A DNA stretch of 64,000 nt, from positions 14,955,001 to 15,019,000 of the forward strand of contig NC_071351.1 in the NCBI RefSeq assembly GCF_027744825.2, read 5' to 3'. Position numbers and translations under genes: made by a program. The stretch comes from Synchiropus splendidus. Taxonomy: Eukaryota > Chordata > Actinopteri > Syngnathiformes > Callionymidae. The notes beneath the pieces are model-generated. The model was not told the DNA's origin. It was given only the letters and a program-made list of their open reading frames with translations, and searched no databases. Position 1 is the stretch's first letter. Each line of letters opens with the position of its first letter. This document shows positions 1 through 12,600 of this stretch, one piece after another.

Positions 1-1359
1 CTGCTGTCAAGCTGTGGTCAAGAGGGGGGACGAAGGGGGTGAGGCTAATTTTGAATACAGTGTTTAACCATAACATTAAGTCCAGCAGCACCACATTACT
101 CTCTGGGTTTCTAAGAATTCTGGGTTCATGGCTGTTTGTTCCAGACGGATCCTGAAAGCTGCTTCCTCCACTTCACTCACAGCGAGCGGCCAAAACAGTT
201 TTTTTGTGTTCCTCTCCAAGTGTTTGTTAAGATGTCAGTGATACGCATGTATATTTATAAGACTGTGACCCATATGTAATTGATGTATGGTGTGAGCATG
301 TGTTGTGCCAACACCAGCCTGGTATTTACACTACCCTCCGCCGGTACAGGGTGCTCTTTCACTTTCTGGCTTTGAAGGAACTTGTGTAAACAGGCTTCGC
401 TGGCATGGGCCCAAGGTAATCCAGATTTTATTACAAAAGAAAGCATCAGTGTCAAGGAAGAGAGAGTTGATCAACGTGCGTCAAAAAAGTTACCCCGCTT
501 TACAGCACAGATCGTCATGTGGCTCAACAATGGATCCAACAATTGAATTCTTCCTTTTCTTTCACAAAAAATAAACCCTATCTGGCATTGTGGGACATTG
601 GACACCTGGGCTTCGATTTTGACTCATGCATTCTAGAGGCAACTAACAAGTGAGAATCATTTCCCTGGTTTGATCAAATATTTCAGAGGACTGTTTCTCT
701 ATTGGCAAATGAAGACCGCAACATTTTCTGCTTAGAGCACACTCCTGCAGACAGGAGACACAATTATTCAGTGCCCGATTTAGATGACATATATGGGGAA
801 ACTCTCATGTATTTCAACAGCAAGGTGGCAACCCCAGCATCACCCCGTCTCAGTATTTTTTGCACTTTTACCCTATTCTTTTACCCTTCTTTTTTCTACA
901 TTTTTGTTCCCCCTTTACCTCTTAAACATTCACACCTGCCACGTCCTTCAGTGCATCTCCACTTACCCTCTTTGTTTGGACTGGTATTTCTCCCAGTGTT
1001 CGACGAGGCGGTGTAATGAGGACCATACCATAATTGGGCCAGGCGTGTTATTTTAAGATTGGTGCTGGGAGTAATTGGCGAGGCTGTACCCAACTCAAAA
1101 TATTTGAGCCAGAAACACTTAACTCCACTTCAGGCAAATGCTTTAATAGTAACACGCTTCACAACAAGGTGGACTGGATCAGGTAGATCATTTTGTTTTA
1201 GAGGTGATTTAAGATCAGTCATGAAGTCTCTCATGATGAATGTCAAAGTAATGCTGTCATATTACTTCACTCACACAACACAAGCACAAGATGATATCTT
1301 TTTGGTATGAATTTTTGTTCTACCAAAGAGTAGTTTATTGATTTTATTTTATTGACAGC
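1..1359. other. Noncoding, anonymous
   Basis: No recognisable gene. Open frames here have ordinary chance length. A pyrimidine-rich stretch lies at about 855-975. An AATAAA at 571-576 has no supported transcript upstream. Beyond the weak exon-like segment at 687-824, I see no repeat family. Confidence 0.5.
687..824 (+). other. Weak exon-like open segment, 46 codons, no known family
   Basis: A TTTCAG acceptor-like site at 681-686 is followed by 138 nt, exactly 46 codons, open in one frame. It reads RTVSLLANEDRN, then DLDDIYGETLMYFNSK near its end. AAG|GTGGCA follows at 825. The residue mix looks protein-like. However, the pyrimidine tract is poor, the donor is weak after GT and no family is recognised. 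Chance is the more likely explanation. Confidence 0.12.
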
Positions 1360-1644
1360 GATTATTTCTACATCAACAATCGCTGGTGTACAGATGTGAC
1401 GGTGATCTTTCAGCACTGCTCTCCCTCTCTGGAATGTCTGATCGTGAACTGTAAGCCATTTTACTCCCACGTGAGTTCGCTTCATTCATTCTGGCTGCCG
1501 TATATATATCCCGCCCAGCGCGGATGTACGTGAGGCTCAGAGTGCGCTCGCGGATCAGGTTCTGCACGTGGAGCGAAGGCGACTCTGAGTGAGGAGCTTC
1601 CCAGGTACAGGCAGGTCGTAAAATGTCCCACCAGAGAGCAGAGC

Positions 1645-2442
1645 GTGCTGGATCACTGCTACTCATCGCTCCGCAACTCTTACACCGCCCTCCCTCGAGC
1701 TGCACTGGGTCTCTCTGATCACTTGATGGTTCATCTTGTTCCCACATACAAGCAGAAGCTGAAGCTGGCAAAGCCTGTTGTGAGGAGCATGAAGATCTGG
1801 ACAAGTGAAGCTAGAGAGGAGCTGCAGGCTTGTATGGAGACCACAGACTGGGAGGTGTTCAGGGCTGCGACCAATAATCTGGATGAGTATACAGACACTG
1901 TGACTTCATGGATCAGCTACTGTGAAGAGTGCATTGTTCCAATGCGCACCAAGGTGAGTTATGCAAATGACAAACCTTGGTTCACAGCTAAACCCAGCCA
2001 GATTAGACGGGAGAAGGAGGCAGCTCGCAAGAGTGGGGAAGGGAACTGCTACAAAGAGGTGAAGTATCGGTTTCAGAGGGAGCTGAAGAAAGCTAAGGCC
2101 GCATACTCTGACAAACTTACGCAGCAGTTCTCAGCCAATGACTCGGCTGCGGTGTGGAGAGGGCTCAAGGTGCTCACTAACTACAAGCCACGTGCCCCCC
2201 ACACTCTGAACAACCTCGCTCTTGCACAGGACCTGAACAACTTCTATTGTCACTTTGAGCAACCTTTTTGCACCAACTCCTCTGTGGTCTCTCCAGCCCC
2301 ATGTTCCATTTTACAACAAAGGACTATGCTGTCTCTTAGTGACACAACTAAGATGAACGATGTCACTGAGACAGCAAAGTCAATCACAGTCACTTTTGAT
2401 GAGCCAGCCCCTCACCTCCCTTCCTCTTCCTCTTTCTCTTGA
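1645..2442 (+). pseudogene. L2-type LINE ORF2 remnant: endonuclease C-terminus and linker, 265 codons
   Basis: This is the longest uninterrupted piece of the LINE fragment. It opens in the middle of the ancestral protein, so the ATG at 1645 is an internal methionine-like site and not a real start. The first 35 residues carry the end of the endonuclease ([16 protein letters not shown]). Residues of about 40-200 form the linker of fish L2 elements, with the landmarks [52 protein letters not shown] and DLNNFYCHFEQPF. It ends at a TGA at 2440-2442, just before the RT domain. It has no catalytic residues of either enzyme, so it cannot be active. Host exaptation is not indicated: there are no splice signals and no nearby promoter. 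Confidence 0.85.
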
Positions 2443-2446
2443 CATC

Positions 2447-2587
2447 ATGGAGCAGGACGTGGTCACTCAGTTCAGGAAGCTGAACCTTCGGAAGGCTGCA
2501 GGTCTGGACAGAGTTTCCCCTGCCATCCTGAAGTATTGTGCTGCTGAGCTGGCTCCAGTGGCAGACAGCTCTGCCAGCTTCATTTAG
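2447..2587 (+). pseudogene. L2-type LINE reverse transcriptase N-terminal remnant
   Basis: This short frame is shifted by +1 relative to the preceding linker frame. It encodes the beginning of the RT domain: MEQDVVTQFRKLNLRKAAG, then LDRVSPAILKYCAAELAPV. The KAAGxDxVSP block is the conserved RT segment found before the palm motifs in L2/CR1 elements. The frame ends at TAG 2585. In another frame, a weak continuation resembling the next RT segment (LSCLSAVP) runs to about 2640. The palm, thumb and C-terminus are missing. Confidence 0.8.
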
Positions 2588-2644
2588 GGGCTAAATTGAG
2601 CTGTCTGTCTGCTGTCCCCAATGTATCTCAAGTCTCTTCACAGT

Positions 2645-3404
2645 TAACATTAACTATATACCCATCTGGACACATTTCCTAGATGCTGTTGAAGAAATAT
2701 GAGAAATAATGTGAATAAATGTTAATTTCATATTCTATTCTCGAAATCAAAGATATTTGTCTAGTGTGATGAAAAACCTTTTCACAGTCCTCCCTTCTAA
2801 AGTGGTTGTCTGTCATTGGCATGTTTGATGATTTCACGAATACTTTGACCGTTTTAGAATTTGTTGATGGTCCCTAACTGATGCCGTGTTGTAGCATTAG
2901 TGCTGCCTGTGAGAGTGTGTCTGCGATCAGTGAACCCTAATGGGGATGCGGAAGAGGGTGGCGCTGCCAATACCGGAGCGGAGGTTCATCCAATATCCAA
3001 CTATTTTAACCAGGGTGTTCCACCGAGTTTCCACGATGCTCATGGCTTCACCTTCAGCCAATGACAAAACGCCTTGTAGTTAGGCGTTCCACTCGTGATG
3101 TGAACGCGGTATTGATTGAACAGCTCAGCAACAGGATCGAAACTGAAGGAATATGGATGACAAACTGGGAACTGGTTATGAGAATCAGCCCACCATTCAT
3201 CCTCAAAACTTACTTGTCCCGAAAAAAGGCTCACATTCGGTTGTGTGGATGTATTTTGGATAAAAACCGTATGATGAGCGCCAGTCTCAAAGGATTTGCG
3301 AGACATGTTTTTCACTCGCAAGGTAACACCACAAATCTTTATCTGGTCCTCAAACGTCCTGTGTTTGGTGCTGCAACTATGTTTTGTCATGGTTTATGTG
3401 TGCA
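2645..3404. other. Noncoding; open on both strands at 3040-3408, possible body of a DNA transposon
   Basis: Between the LINE and the hAT-like end there is a stretch where about 115 codons are open on each strand (3061-3408 on +, 3040-3390 on -). Neither product shows a BED finger, a DDE/RNase H motif or any family I know. Because it runs straight into the hAT-like end at 3405-3535, it is plausibly internal sequence of a non-autonomous element. Confidence 0.35.
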
Positions 3405-3535
3405 ATAAACTTCATATTTCATGAGGAGAAAAAATTGTGGCAAAGAATTGTGATAACAATTCTTAGCTAAAAAAAAAAATCGTGATTCACATTTTCCCCC
3501 AAATCATGCAAGCCTATTGCCCATCCCTACTCAAC
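3405..3535 (-). mobile_element. hAT-like DNA transposon end (tentative)
   Basis: Read on the minus strand this begins GTAGGGATGGGCAATAGGCT, continues with TGCATGATTTGGGGGAAAAT and then ATCACGATTTTTTTTTTTAG. This layout (GGGATGGGC- or GGGCTGCACGATT-type start, a GGGGAAAATGTGAATC segment, then CACGATT plus poly-T) is that of terminal regions of hAT-like elements abundant in fish. No matching opposite terminal inverted repeat was found by eye between 2.6 and 3.4 kb. The element is therefore truncated or its other end has decayed. Confidence 0.5.
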
Positions 3536-5284
3536 AGTCTCACACTCTTTTTAGTTTGACATCAGAGTTCACCATGTGTGTCAGATGGAAAGTTGCCCAG
3601 AAACTTCAACAATCTGAAGGGTTGTGAAACACTACTCCCCACTTGACTTGCATCAGCTGCATCCTGTTGATGAACCTTCCGAAACAACGTGACTATGACA
3701 TGGACTCAGTTTACCCTAAAATTCACACTAAAAAAAACCTCAAAAGGCAGAAGATGAAACTCTTTAGTTTGCATTGATTCAGCACATCTGAAGCATTACA
3801 CAGTGGAAAAGAGGCAGAGCACGTGCCATCATCGACCTTGTGACTAAACCAGAAGCAATGATGGGGAGCAAGAAGCAAAAGGTCCTGACCGTTTGGTCAC
3901 ACTGGTGATCTAGTCCGACCCCCCTTTCACCTCGTCAGGCGTGCATCTGACAGCCAGCCTTTTTCTACGGCGTGTACTACTCTGAGTCTCTTGTGGATGA
4001 TGAACTGCACTCAGTGTTTTAGGGTACCCAGTATTTACACTCTTTTAAAGTTATAGACCAACAGTTGCTGTGGAGATGTCTGTGAAAATCTTTGGCGGTA
4101 AGAGCAAGAAATGTAATGTGAATTCATAACATGAAAACAACCATACATCATCAACCCGATCCAAGTCTCTGATGGAATTAAACATATTCATCCATTCCCT
4201 GATGAATAAGAGGAACAAGGTTCAACAAACCGGAACTGAAAGAACCAAGACATGTCTGCTGCTTCTGGTCGCCTTCCTTTTCATCTTTCCTGCCAACCTC
4301 TTCCTCATTCTGACCCTGACTCACCCAGAAACTAGGGGCAGTTAACGAATATTACAACATCGAAACTGGCTGCAGTTGGCCGTCATCTCATAGTTTCAAC
4401 GGAAACTTTAGATTTTTACTCAGCACTTTCGCAGCATCTGGTGCAAACTGGACACCACCCGGCAGACGGTCACATTGCTGGAGCCAGAACAGAGGAAAGG
4501 CGTGTGAACGAACGGAAAGAATGACCAAGCATTTATACAAAGATGAGGAGCTTGTGTGGAGGTCAGGGAGGAGACCAGATTATAAATAAGTATAGGGAAG
4601 TTCAGATGAATCTGGCCTCATTCAAGTCACTGATTCAAATAAGATTCTTATTGCGCTGGCTGAACTACTCAAACTTTTTATTACTGTCTGAATTTTCAAT
4701 TCAAATTTTCTAGTTTTAAAAGTTACATGCAGTTTTATTTATTTATTGGGTGGGACTCAAACTAAAACAATGCATGAGCAGAACAATTTCAGATTGTACT
4801 GTTCACAGCGCAGACACATCTAAAAAGCATTAATGCGGACGGCCTCGATGTATTATGCCTCATTTATATATTTATATTTAGGATTCATAATATTTATAAT
4901 AAATATTTTATATTATTATTTATATGAACATAAATGGAGGTTTGATGTCCAAATATCTTCTTCAAAATGATTACGAAAGTGAATAACTTAATATTTACAA
5001 ATAATAACCGTTCATTTAATCTTTTAATAAAAAAGTAAAAGTATATTTGTGATGAGGCATTTAAGAAATTGCATATCTTACTTCATATTAAACATTTTGC
5101 AGTGAAATGCGAAATAGCACCACAAACATTTGAAAAATAAATGTTAGCAGGTCAAAGTTTATTGTCACCAAAGAATACAACAAATTACGGCTGGTTCTAG
5201 CTATAAAAACAATACAGAATGAGGACTCATCATTCTGATGTGCATATCTTTTTATCCCTCTGCTCTTGAACTGTGCTTAAAACA
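3536..5284. other. Noncoding; contains an AT-rich block
   Basis: No gene seen. The notable feature is the TATATTTATATTTA-like low-complexity block at 4862-4925, followed by AT-rich DNA to about 5110. No splice-bounded open frames stand out. Confidence 0.5.
4862..4925. repeat. AT-rich low-complexity block
   Basis: Almost only A and T, with repeated TATTTATA and AATATTT units. It is simple sequence, not a promoter I can support. Confidence 0.7.
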
Positions 5285-5430
5285 TGCCAAACCAGAGGTC
5301 CAATATCTAAATCCAGCCTTCCAAATCATTTTATGTGGCCTGCAGGAGCAGTCAACAACTGACCCCACGCATGATTCAGTTGTGTCAATGGTGATGAAAA
5401 TGCTTGATTTACAAATTGATTTGTCAAAAT
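5285..5430 (+). mobile_element. hAT-like (Charlie-type) repeat fragment, tentative
   Basis: The run CCAGAGGTCCAATATCTAAA, then TCCAGCC and ATCATTTTATGTGGCCTGCA, matches the layout of fish hAT-derived repeats, which carry a 'ggccaaatccggcccgccacatcattttatgtggcc'-like segment. Here it is diverged. A short frame over it (5238-5432) is a by-product. No terminal repeats or target duplication could be fixed. Confidence 0.4.
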
Positions 5431-7079
5431 AAGCCGAGTGTGTGACAGTTTTCAGCACACAGCACACTTTTGCAGTTCCCACCTAGATAAGAGAAGAAGA
5501 GGGAAGAAGATGAGGAAGACCTTCTTTCAGTTCCTTTAAGGAAACTTGTTTGTTCCAATTGTAGGTGTCTCAGCCAGCGAGGGGCTATTAGGGTGTGGTG
5601 CTTAAATGATGATGTCTGTGGTTGTCAGAAGAATTTCAAGTCAAAGTTTATGTGCGAGCAAGATGGGGAGACAAGGAGAGGGAGATGTGCTGTGATTCAT
5701 AGTTCCTCCTCCTGAAGTGAACCCTGTGCCACAGAGAGTGTTGCAAAATGGTTGCGTGAGGCTCACAAAGGATGGAAGTGCACTTATCACTGCACGCAAG
5801 AAATGCAGGCATGTTTTTAGTGATTCCTGATCCTCTTATTAGCCCATAATGAGGGGGTCAAAATATTTTACCAGCGGGCTTCAGGCACAAATTCCTCAGC
5901 GACTCCACTACCTGCCGGGTTGTTGGTTTATTTTGCTCCTCTCTTACTGTCTTTCACTCCGGCTGACTTAAATCATCATTAGATCATTGAATGTCCTCCA
6001 TGACCTCTTGATTCCTAAAGTTATTTTGTAACATTGTAATATTTCGGCATCACTATCACGCAGGCCTCCCATCAATACGGAAGCGAGTGTAAACGTCACA
6101 CAGGATATTGGACTTCTTGAAAGGACCATTGAGAAGCAACAATTGAAATATTGCATATATTACAACAAACACTTTGTACCATAATAAAATGCAAACTAGT
6201 GCATTGCATTGAAAACATGACAAGCTACTGTACATTGCTGACATTCAATTAAAATGTTTTTAAAATAGTTTTGCTCACTAGGACTAATGGGAAAAGTACT
6301 TAAACCATTGGAGTATTCCACAAGGCCCTGTGCTCAGTTGAGATCTTGCTCTTGCACTGATGAGTAAATATTAGCAGTGAAGAGTCCCACATATGCACAA
6401 ACATTCAATGATGATCTTTATAAACAATTACACACGCTGAAATGGAGGACAGTACAAAGAAAGACTGTGAGCCAATTGAAGACACAAACCATGGATAAGG
6501 ACGCTTTTTGGGGGGTCGAACCGAAACTATCATTCCACGAACACAGTCAACCGTTTGTGTCCTGGTGCCTTGCAGAAGTGTGTGTTACAAAACAACCAGC
6601 AAAACAGAGAGGAACAACATGTCTTAAAGTCTTAACCCTGTTAACCCCTGAGAAGGTGAAGTGGACCTGAAGTGGAAAGATCATTGACTGATAGAGGATG
6701 CAAACCTTCAGGCCAGAGAGACAGGGTCAATGCAGACAGGAAACGTCAACAGACGGTGGACATGCACAGTGTATTTAAAGGAGACAGACCCCTGTGTGGC
6801 AATAATAAAGTCATGGGTCAGCGGCGGTCACATAGGATGTCTGTGACACAGAGGATGGGTCAAAATCTGAAAGCTCTTCACCAGCTTTGTTACATGAAGT
6901 CGTTCAAAGTGTACTAAAAAAATGTGATTTTCAGTTTTTGGTTTGATCCTGCTTTGGCTGAGGACAGACAAAACAAAGTGTCTTCATTCCAATCTGGCTG
7001 AGTGCGACAGTAAAGCCGAGTCGTGAGTTCAGCACATGCTAGCGTAGGCCGGGCGCATGTGTGGGACTTTGTGTGGGTA

Positions 7080-7093
7080 AACATGGCGGCCAT
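7080..7093 (+). promoter_or_regulatory. YY1-like motif (AACATGGCGGCCAT)
   Basis: AACATGGCGGC is one base from the AAGATGGCGGC core that YY1 binds, often at transcription starts and initiator codons of vertebrate genes. Here ATG is followed after two codons (GCG GCC) by ATT TAG, so it is not a coding start. It lies at the start of a modestly GC-rich patch. Binding is inferred only. Confidence 0.3.
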
Positions 7094-7189
7094 TTAGCCC
7101 GACAGAGTTAGGCGTGAGGATGTCTGTCCGGTACCAAAGCATGACATCAGCCAGTTGGCAGGAGAGGTGTCGGAGCAGGTGCTGTATGG

Positions 7190-7257
7190 GAACGGGGGAT
7201 GGATGGAGACATGCAGGGAGGGGGTGGACAAGAGGGAAGGACGGGGAGAGGATGGAA
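7190..7257 (+). other. G-rich patch with G-quadruplex potential
   Basis: Several G-runs (GGGGG, GGGAGGGGGTGG, GGG, GGGG) lie within about 65 bases on the + strand. Loop lengths are irregular, so a stable quadruplex is possible but not certain. Confidence 0.3.
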
Positions 7258-9628
7258 GTGTGGGACAGCAGAGCAGAGGGTGGTGCAGGAGGACGGGGCC
7301 CGAGCCAAGATGAGTGTCCAAGTGACGCTATTTATAGCTCTCCATCATGGGCCATTCTACCCAGCCCTGATCACCACCAGTATTATCCCTCTATTTCCCC
7401 TCTCCCTGTATTCAGCTCATATCCAGGAAGCTGGCACACATTTACCCCCGAATCATGAATTTTATGATCCTGTGACCTATTCTTGGGCACTGACATCAAT
7501 TTTACAGTTTTCCCCCCAAATGTTGAGGATAACTTCTGCCACTCTGGAGCTCCGTTTCAATTTGAGGCCACGCTATTCCAAATGGAGCAAACATTTATGA
7601 ACATAATATGAAAGCGAGTGAAATGAAGTGCACCTGAATGCAGCACGGTGTGCGATTATGAAGGCTCAACCCCATCATCCTATCATCGATGAAGAGAGAC
7701 CACTGGGATACAGAACATTTCCCATCTTGTGGGACCAAAAAATAATCCTAAATAATTCTTTGAGACTCAAGAATCTTGATCTGTGACGATGCAAAGAGCA
7801 TGGAATAATTAATTGGAACCACTTTTTTTTTTAAATGAATTATTAACTGTATTTCTATCATATATTGCAAAACGTGTTTGACAACGCCTCACTGCTGTGT
7901 ACTGTATCCGCTCCAGTTTAGGAAATGTCCTTGGATTTTGGGTTGTTTTCACGGTAAATCCCAGAGTCCTCCCACACAGGCAAGACCTGCAGAGACCTTC
8001 TGTTCGACAACCCAGGACACACATACACACACGGGCATGTGTGGACATTGACATGTGCAGAGCCAGGCACAGTGAACAAACAAGCCCAAAAATAGACGAC
8101 TGAACGACTTGTGTTATAATGTAGAAAGAAGAAGGAGAAATGTAGAAGCAAAGTCTGTGCCCCAAGACTAAAGCAAATGTTGCAACCAAACGCGTGGGTT
8201 GTAGTGAAAGAGCGCATGTGCATAAGTATGGTTTTAATCTCAAGTTTTTCACATCGAATGAACATCTGCCACTTTCAATGCGCTCATCTTACCGTTTGAT
8301 TTAGAGTGATATGAGATGGAATGAAGATGGAAAGGAAGTAAAACTGGATAGCACAGATTGACATTGTTGAAAACAGTTGGGTCTCTTTTTTTTTATGGAG
8401 CCAACAGACAGTGAAGTACATATGGACTCCTCACATTATGGCACGTAGCAGTATAATGCGGTGTGGTAATGGCCGTGAAACCACATGTCACTGTGGAGGG
8501 AGAGAGTCTCCAGAACAGAGGCGAGGCCCAGAGCCAGACCAGAGCAGCAGTTCACCTTCAACCACTCTCTCTCGTTCTCTCTGTTAATGCCATCACCCTT
8601 TCATCCCTCATCTCTCGCTTTTTTATTCAGCTCTGTATCTGTAATCGCTTTTCAAAAATGTCCTTACATTTTATCACAGCTCTTAGTTTGACCTGTGGTA
8701 TTAGTTTCAATGTCCATTTCATGACGTAGTGACATCATATTTATGAGTATTTTTCATATTTATGAGTAAAACCTGCTCAGGACAAACTCAGGTCCTGTGA
8801 AATGAATTTAATTCAATGTGTGCTTGGGGGTTTCCCTGCACATTGAACATAGGACTAGGAATTAAGTCACCATAAATTACACATTGTGGAGTGCAATCTT
8901 TCTCTATGTCCCACCTCTCAACTATTGCTGGGAGAAAAAAGAAACTGATTTAGATTTTATTTAAATGATACATTTGATACCTCTCTACCATATGAAATAG
9001 TGTTGATAGCAATGGGCTCATTGAGACAGCAGAAGGCAGTAGTGTCGAAGAACTTGCTCGCACGACATGCAAAGTAGGTGAGAAGATGTAAACGTAGCAG
9101 TGTTCATAGACAAATCCTTCAATGAAGATCAGTCCATCCGAACCTTCAAAGACACTAGTCTTGGTATGAACAATAGAGTCATCACGCGACACGTTTTCAC
9201 TTTCAGACAAATTTTTATTTTCTCTGCAGTGACAAAGTACTTGCTGTGTATGTCACAGGTCCTTCTCCAATATAGGGCAGTGGGGAAAACGTTTTCCAAA
9301 ATGTCAGGGTTCAAGAGTATTATTCCAAAAGTATGCTGGATGCAACAGCCAGAGTAGCATCACTTTTTATTCTTCGTATTTTGTACTGTTCTAAGATGGT
9401 TTGCATCAAGGAATGGCTGAAGTCATCTATGCCATGACAAAATGAACATGCACTGCGTAGAAAATTCTTCAATGGAAATAAAATAAATTAACAAAAGGGG
9501 AAGCTATGACCCCAAGGACATTTTCAACCAATCAATTTAAAGTTAAATTCTTGACAAAAACTGTAGGTGGCCTGACATAATTGCGAATATTGACAATGGA
9601 CTTTGCACATTGGGAAAGATGTGCCAAC

Positions 9629-9655
9629 ACACACATTCACACACACTCACACACT
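9629..9655 (+). repeat. Interrupted (CA)n microsatellite
   Basis: CACACACATTCACACACACT-type interrupted dinucleotide repeat, common in fish intergenic and intronic DNA. Confidence 0.8.
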
Positions 9656-12600
9656 TGGACACCAAACATTGGATGGTGGACTGGTTTTGCTTCTGGCTAT
9701 TGCAAAGTAATAAAGCGATCCAGGGAAAACGCAGGGGGAAATAACAAGGATATAACCATGTGTGTCATACAGCTGCTACTCTAATCAACCACTCGCTACA
9801 TTTCACTTTTGTTTGAGTCGAAACTGCTCTCTTCCGTCCTCATTAGGAGGGTGAACTTAAAGGAGAGATGTGTTGTGAGCGGTTTGATGTGTTTATCTGT
9901 GTTTCGTTTCAAACTTTGTGGGTTATCGACCACTGGGTGGGCTATCGCTGTCTCTCCACCTTCTGCCACTGTGGTTTACCTCTCTGGAAAATTCAGCTGG
10001 CACAAAATGGCAACCAGATGCAGGGCGCTGGTAATGATGGATGTTGGCCACAAAGAAACCACTTGCTCTTTAAACACTGGAGATGCATTGTTAGAAAAGA
10101 CCATTTTGTATTCAGTCTCTGTGGAGACAGACAAACTCCATCCAGAGCTTCAGATGTATAACTTTTGAAATACACACACAGACTGGAACCATTCAGAGCC
10201 TGAAGAGTAAATGCTCCTCCCAGTCAACACAAATAAAAATAGACATAAGACGCGCAAGACTGTAAGGAGGTCTATGTTACACAATCCGTCATTTGCACAC
10301 ACACTCTCACACACACTACTTATCTAGAGATCATCTGCAGAGGGAAAGATGTTATTAAAGATTCCTCCCAGACATGATGTCACTCTCCCCATAAGAGGTG
10401 TCTTTAAATATGACAGGCTGAGGCTTGTGACGTTGAACTTTTCATTACCTTGAAGGAGCTGGTGCTTTACAAATACACATGAAAGACCCTGCTCTGAGTG
10501 AGGACGTGAGGTCAACGGGTGTCTGTTGACGTTAGGCAGCAGTATGAAAGTGAGTCTATTTGACTTTTTTTTGCCCAACTGTAAAATACACATTCTCCAG
10601 CAGTAGCCACAGTAAGGAGAGGCAATGGAGCTGGATAATTATGGGTTGTGTTTCCTCTGTCTGAGTGTGTACAAGTGTGTGTGCACGCGCATGTGTTTAT
10701 GCCAAAATCAGGGTATAGGACCAAAGGGGGTTGGGGCATTTAATGCATTTCTATAAACTCCTATGTCAAGTGAAAGTACATTTGTGTGAAGAGCGATGTA
10801 GCCATTCAGAGAGATGTACTTTTTTTGGAGCAGCAAAGTGGTCTCACCCCTAATTCTTGTCAATACAGACTTGAGTTGACACATTATTGCCACCATCCTC
10901 CCCATCAATCAATTCTGCCATTATACATGTCATGTATTCGTCTTGTCAGCTAATGCAATATACGTTATTCAGTCGCAACTCTCCAACACACACGAAAACA
11001 ACTTTTCCTAAGCTGCCTCCCTGACCCCAGATGCCACTGGCCAGGGGTCTCTGCAACAACAACGAGGGGTCGTTGCAGAGTTTAAAAAGACGTGAAAAGA
11101 ACAGACTTTCACCAGGGTAATTCTGGAAGAGAAAACAGATTAAAGCCTGCAAGTGAATTTCTGCCCTCGAGGCTACGCAGTGGAGAGGCATGGCAAGTGT
11201 GTCTCAACACAGAATCTACTTTAGTCACTTTGTGAGCTGATCATCCAAATACCATACCTCACTGCACCTCTTCCTACCTTGCACCTCCAAAGACTATGGC
11301 CTTTAATTTTGAACGGAGATGAATGTGCAGACCCATTTTGAGGCAATGAAAAGAACCATTTCTCTCTACCTACAGATCAATGGGTTCCCATTCAATTAGA
11401 AAGTCTGAAACCATTAGCACCCTGCTAATGACTCCATTCTGGGGAGCTGGGGAGCTTTGGCCTCAGGGTATGAGGGTGGCGGATGGGGGAGCCAGAAAAA
11501 GCATCAAGAGAGGGTGGCGGATTTCTTTAACTGCACTCATTATGAGTGTATTGCACTTCTTTAGTGTCTTATCAGCCAAGTGCTATACGTTCTAGGAAGA
11601 AGATTGCAGCAGGGTGTTGAATGCTCGTCCCTATGGCCCTGTTTCAGCTAATGCTAAAGTTGTGTGCATACTATTACCTTCAAAGCGTTTCTGTTCGCTC
11701 CTCTAATTATTCACGTAATGTTTGCTGTTACATTAATTCCCTCTAACAACACTTGAGTTGGATGCATGGTGGGTGAGTGCTGAAGTCTGGAAGCCAGAAT
11801 GTCCGCACTGCCAGTCCAGCTACTTGTTTGTCCAGTACACATTGTGATGGAAAGACGTACAAACCAAAACATGTGAGATCTGCACTTAGTTTTTGAATTG
11901 CACTGTCAACAATGCAGCATGTTAAATTATTTCTCAGTTACATACCTAATGCTAAACCATGCATACGTCATGCTCCAGGAAGCAGTGGCTAAATTCATTT
12001 ATTGTCAAGCAGTGATAAACAATATTGTTTTGTTTGTGAAATCTAGGGGGACAAGGGCTCCAATGAGCAGCCCGATAGCACAATACTTCATCAACTTATT
12101 CTTAAGGTACAAAAAGTCAAATTAAAAAGGGCACTAAGCTCCCAGGGAGGAAGTGGAACACAGCCAGAAAGACAACAAAATGGGCCTATATGAGAGGGTT
12201 TACAGGTAGAAACCATGTGGATACGGGCGTAGCAAGGACGCCATGGTCGAGGTCCATATCCTGTGTCTTAATAATGCGTGCCGCGGCCTCAGGGGGAAAG
12301 GCAGGTTTAATGGGGAGGCAGTCTGCCACTGGTAACCACATGTGGAGCTCAGTGAAAACACTACTGGCAAGGAATTAGGTCATTTGTGATAAGCAGGAAA
12401 ATGTGATGCTATGTGTTCTGTGGAAACTGGCTAAACATTTGTTTAGCCTGACATTAGTTTACCCCGGCAGCCTGTTGAGATACATCAAGTAAATAATTAC
12501 TTAAAACGGTTCGAAAAACTCCCCCAGTTGTGTTTTAGTATTGAATCCTCTAGGGAAATAATAATGCATTTCCCAGCAGCCTCAACACTGGAATATGAGG

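Larger units (their letters stand above)
1360..2640 (+). mobile_element. Degenerate L2/CR1-clade LINE fragment (endonuclease end, linker, start of RT)
   Basis: This is a broken copy of the ORF2 of a fish L2-type non-LTR retrotransposon. Such proteins nick target DNA with an N-terminal APE-like endonuclease and copy their RNA with a reverse transcriptase. Positions 1360-1470 encode the typical YFYINNRWCTDVTV and NCKPFYS endonuclease segments. Two frameshifts follow near 1467 and 1505, and the first frame meets a TGA at 1531. The block normally holding the GDFN motif is missing. From about 1588 the first frame resumes ([39 protein letters not shown]). The linker follows, with NDKPWFTAK and LTNYKPRAPHT. 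A TGA at 2440 and a frame change precede the RT start (FRKLNLRKAAGLDRVSPAIL, stop at 2585). Similarity then fades. The rest of RT, including the FADD catalytic box, is absent. It is non-functional. Confidence 0.9.
5431..9625. other. Noncoding; YY1-like motif and a G-rich patch near 7.1-7.3 kb
   Basis: No recognised gene. The 7.0-7.3 kb part is richer in G and C than its surroundings. It holds an ATGGCGGCCAT motif and G-runs. Frames of 114 and 133 codons over 7114-7600 have no family match and overlap on both strands. The rest is AT-rich single-copy-looking DNA. Confidence 0.45.
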
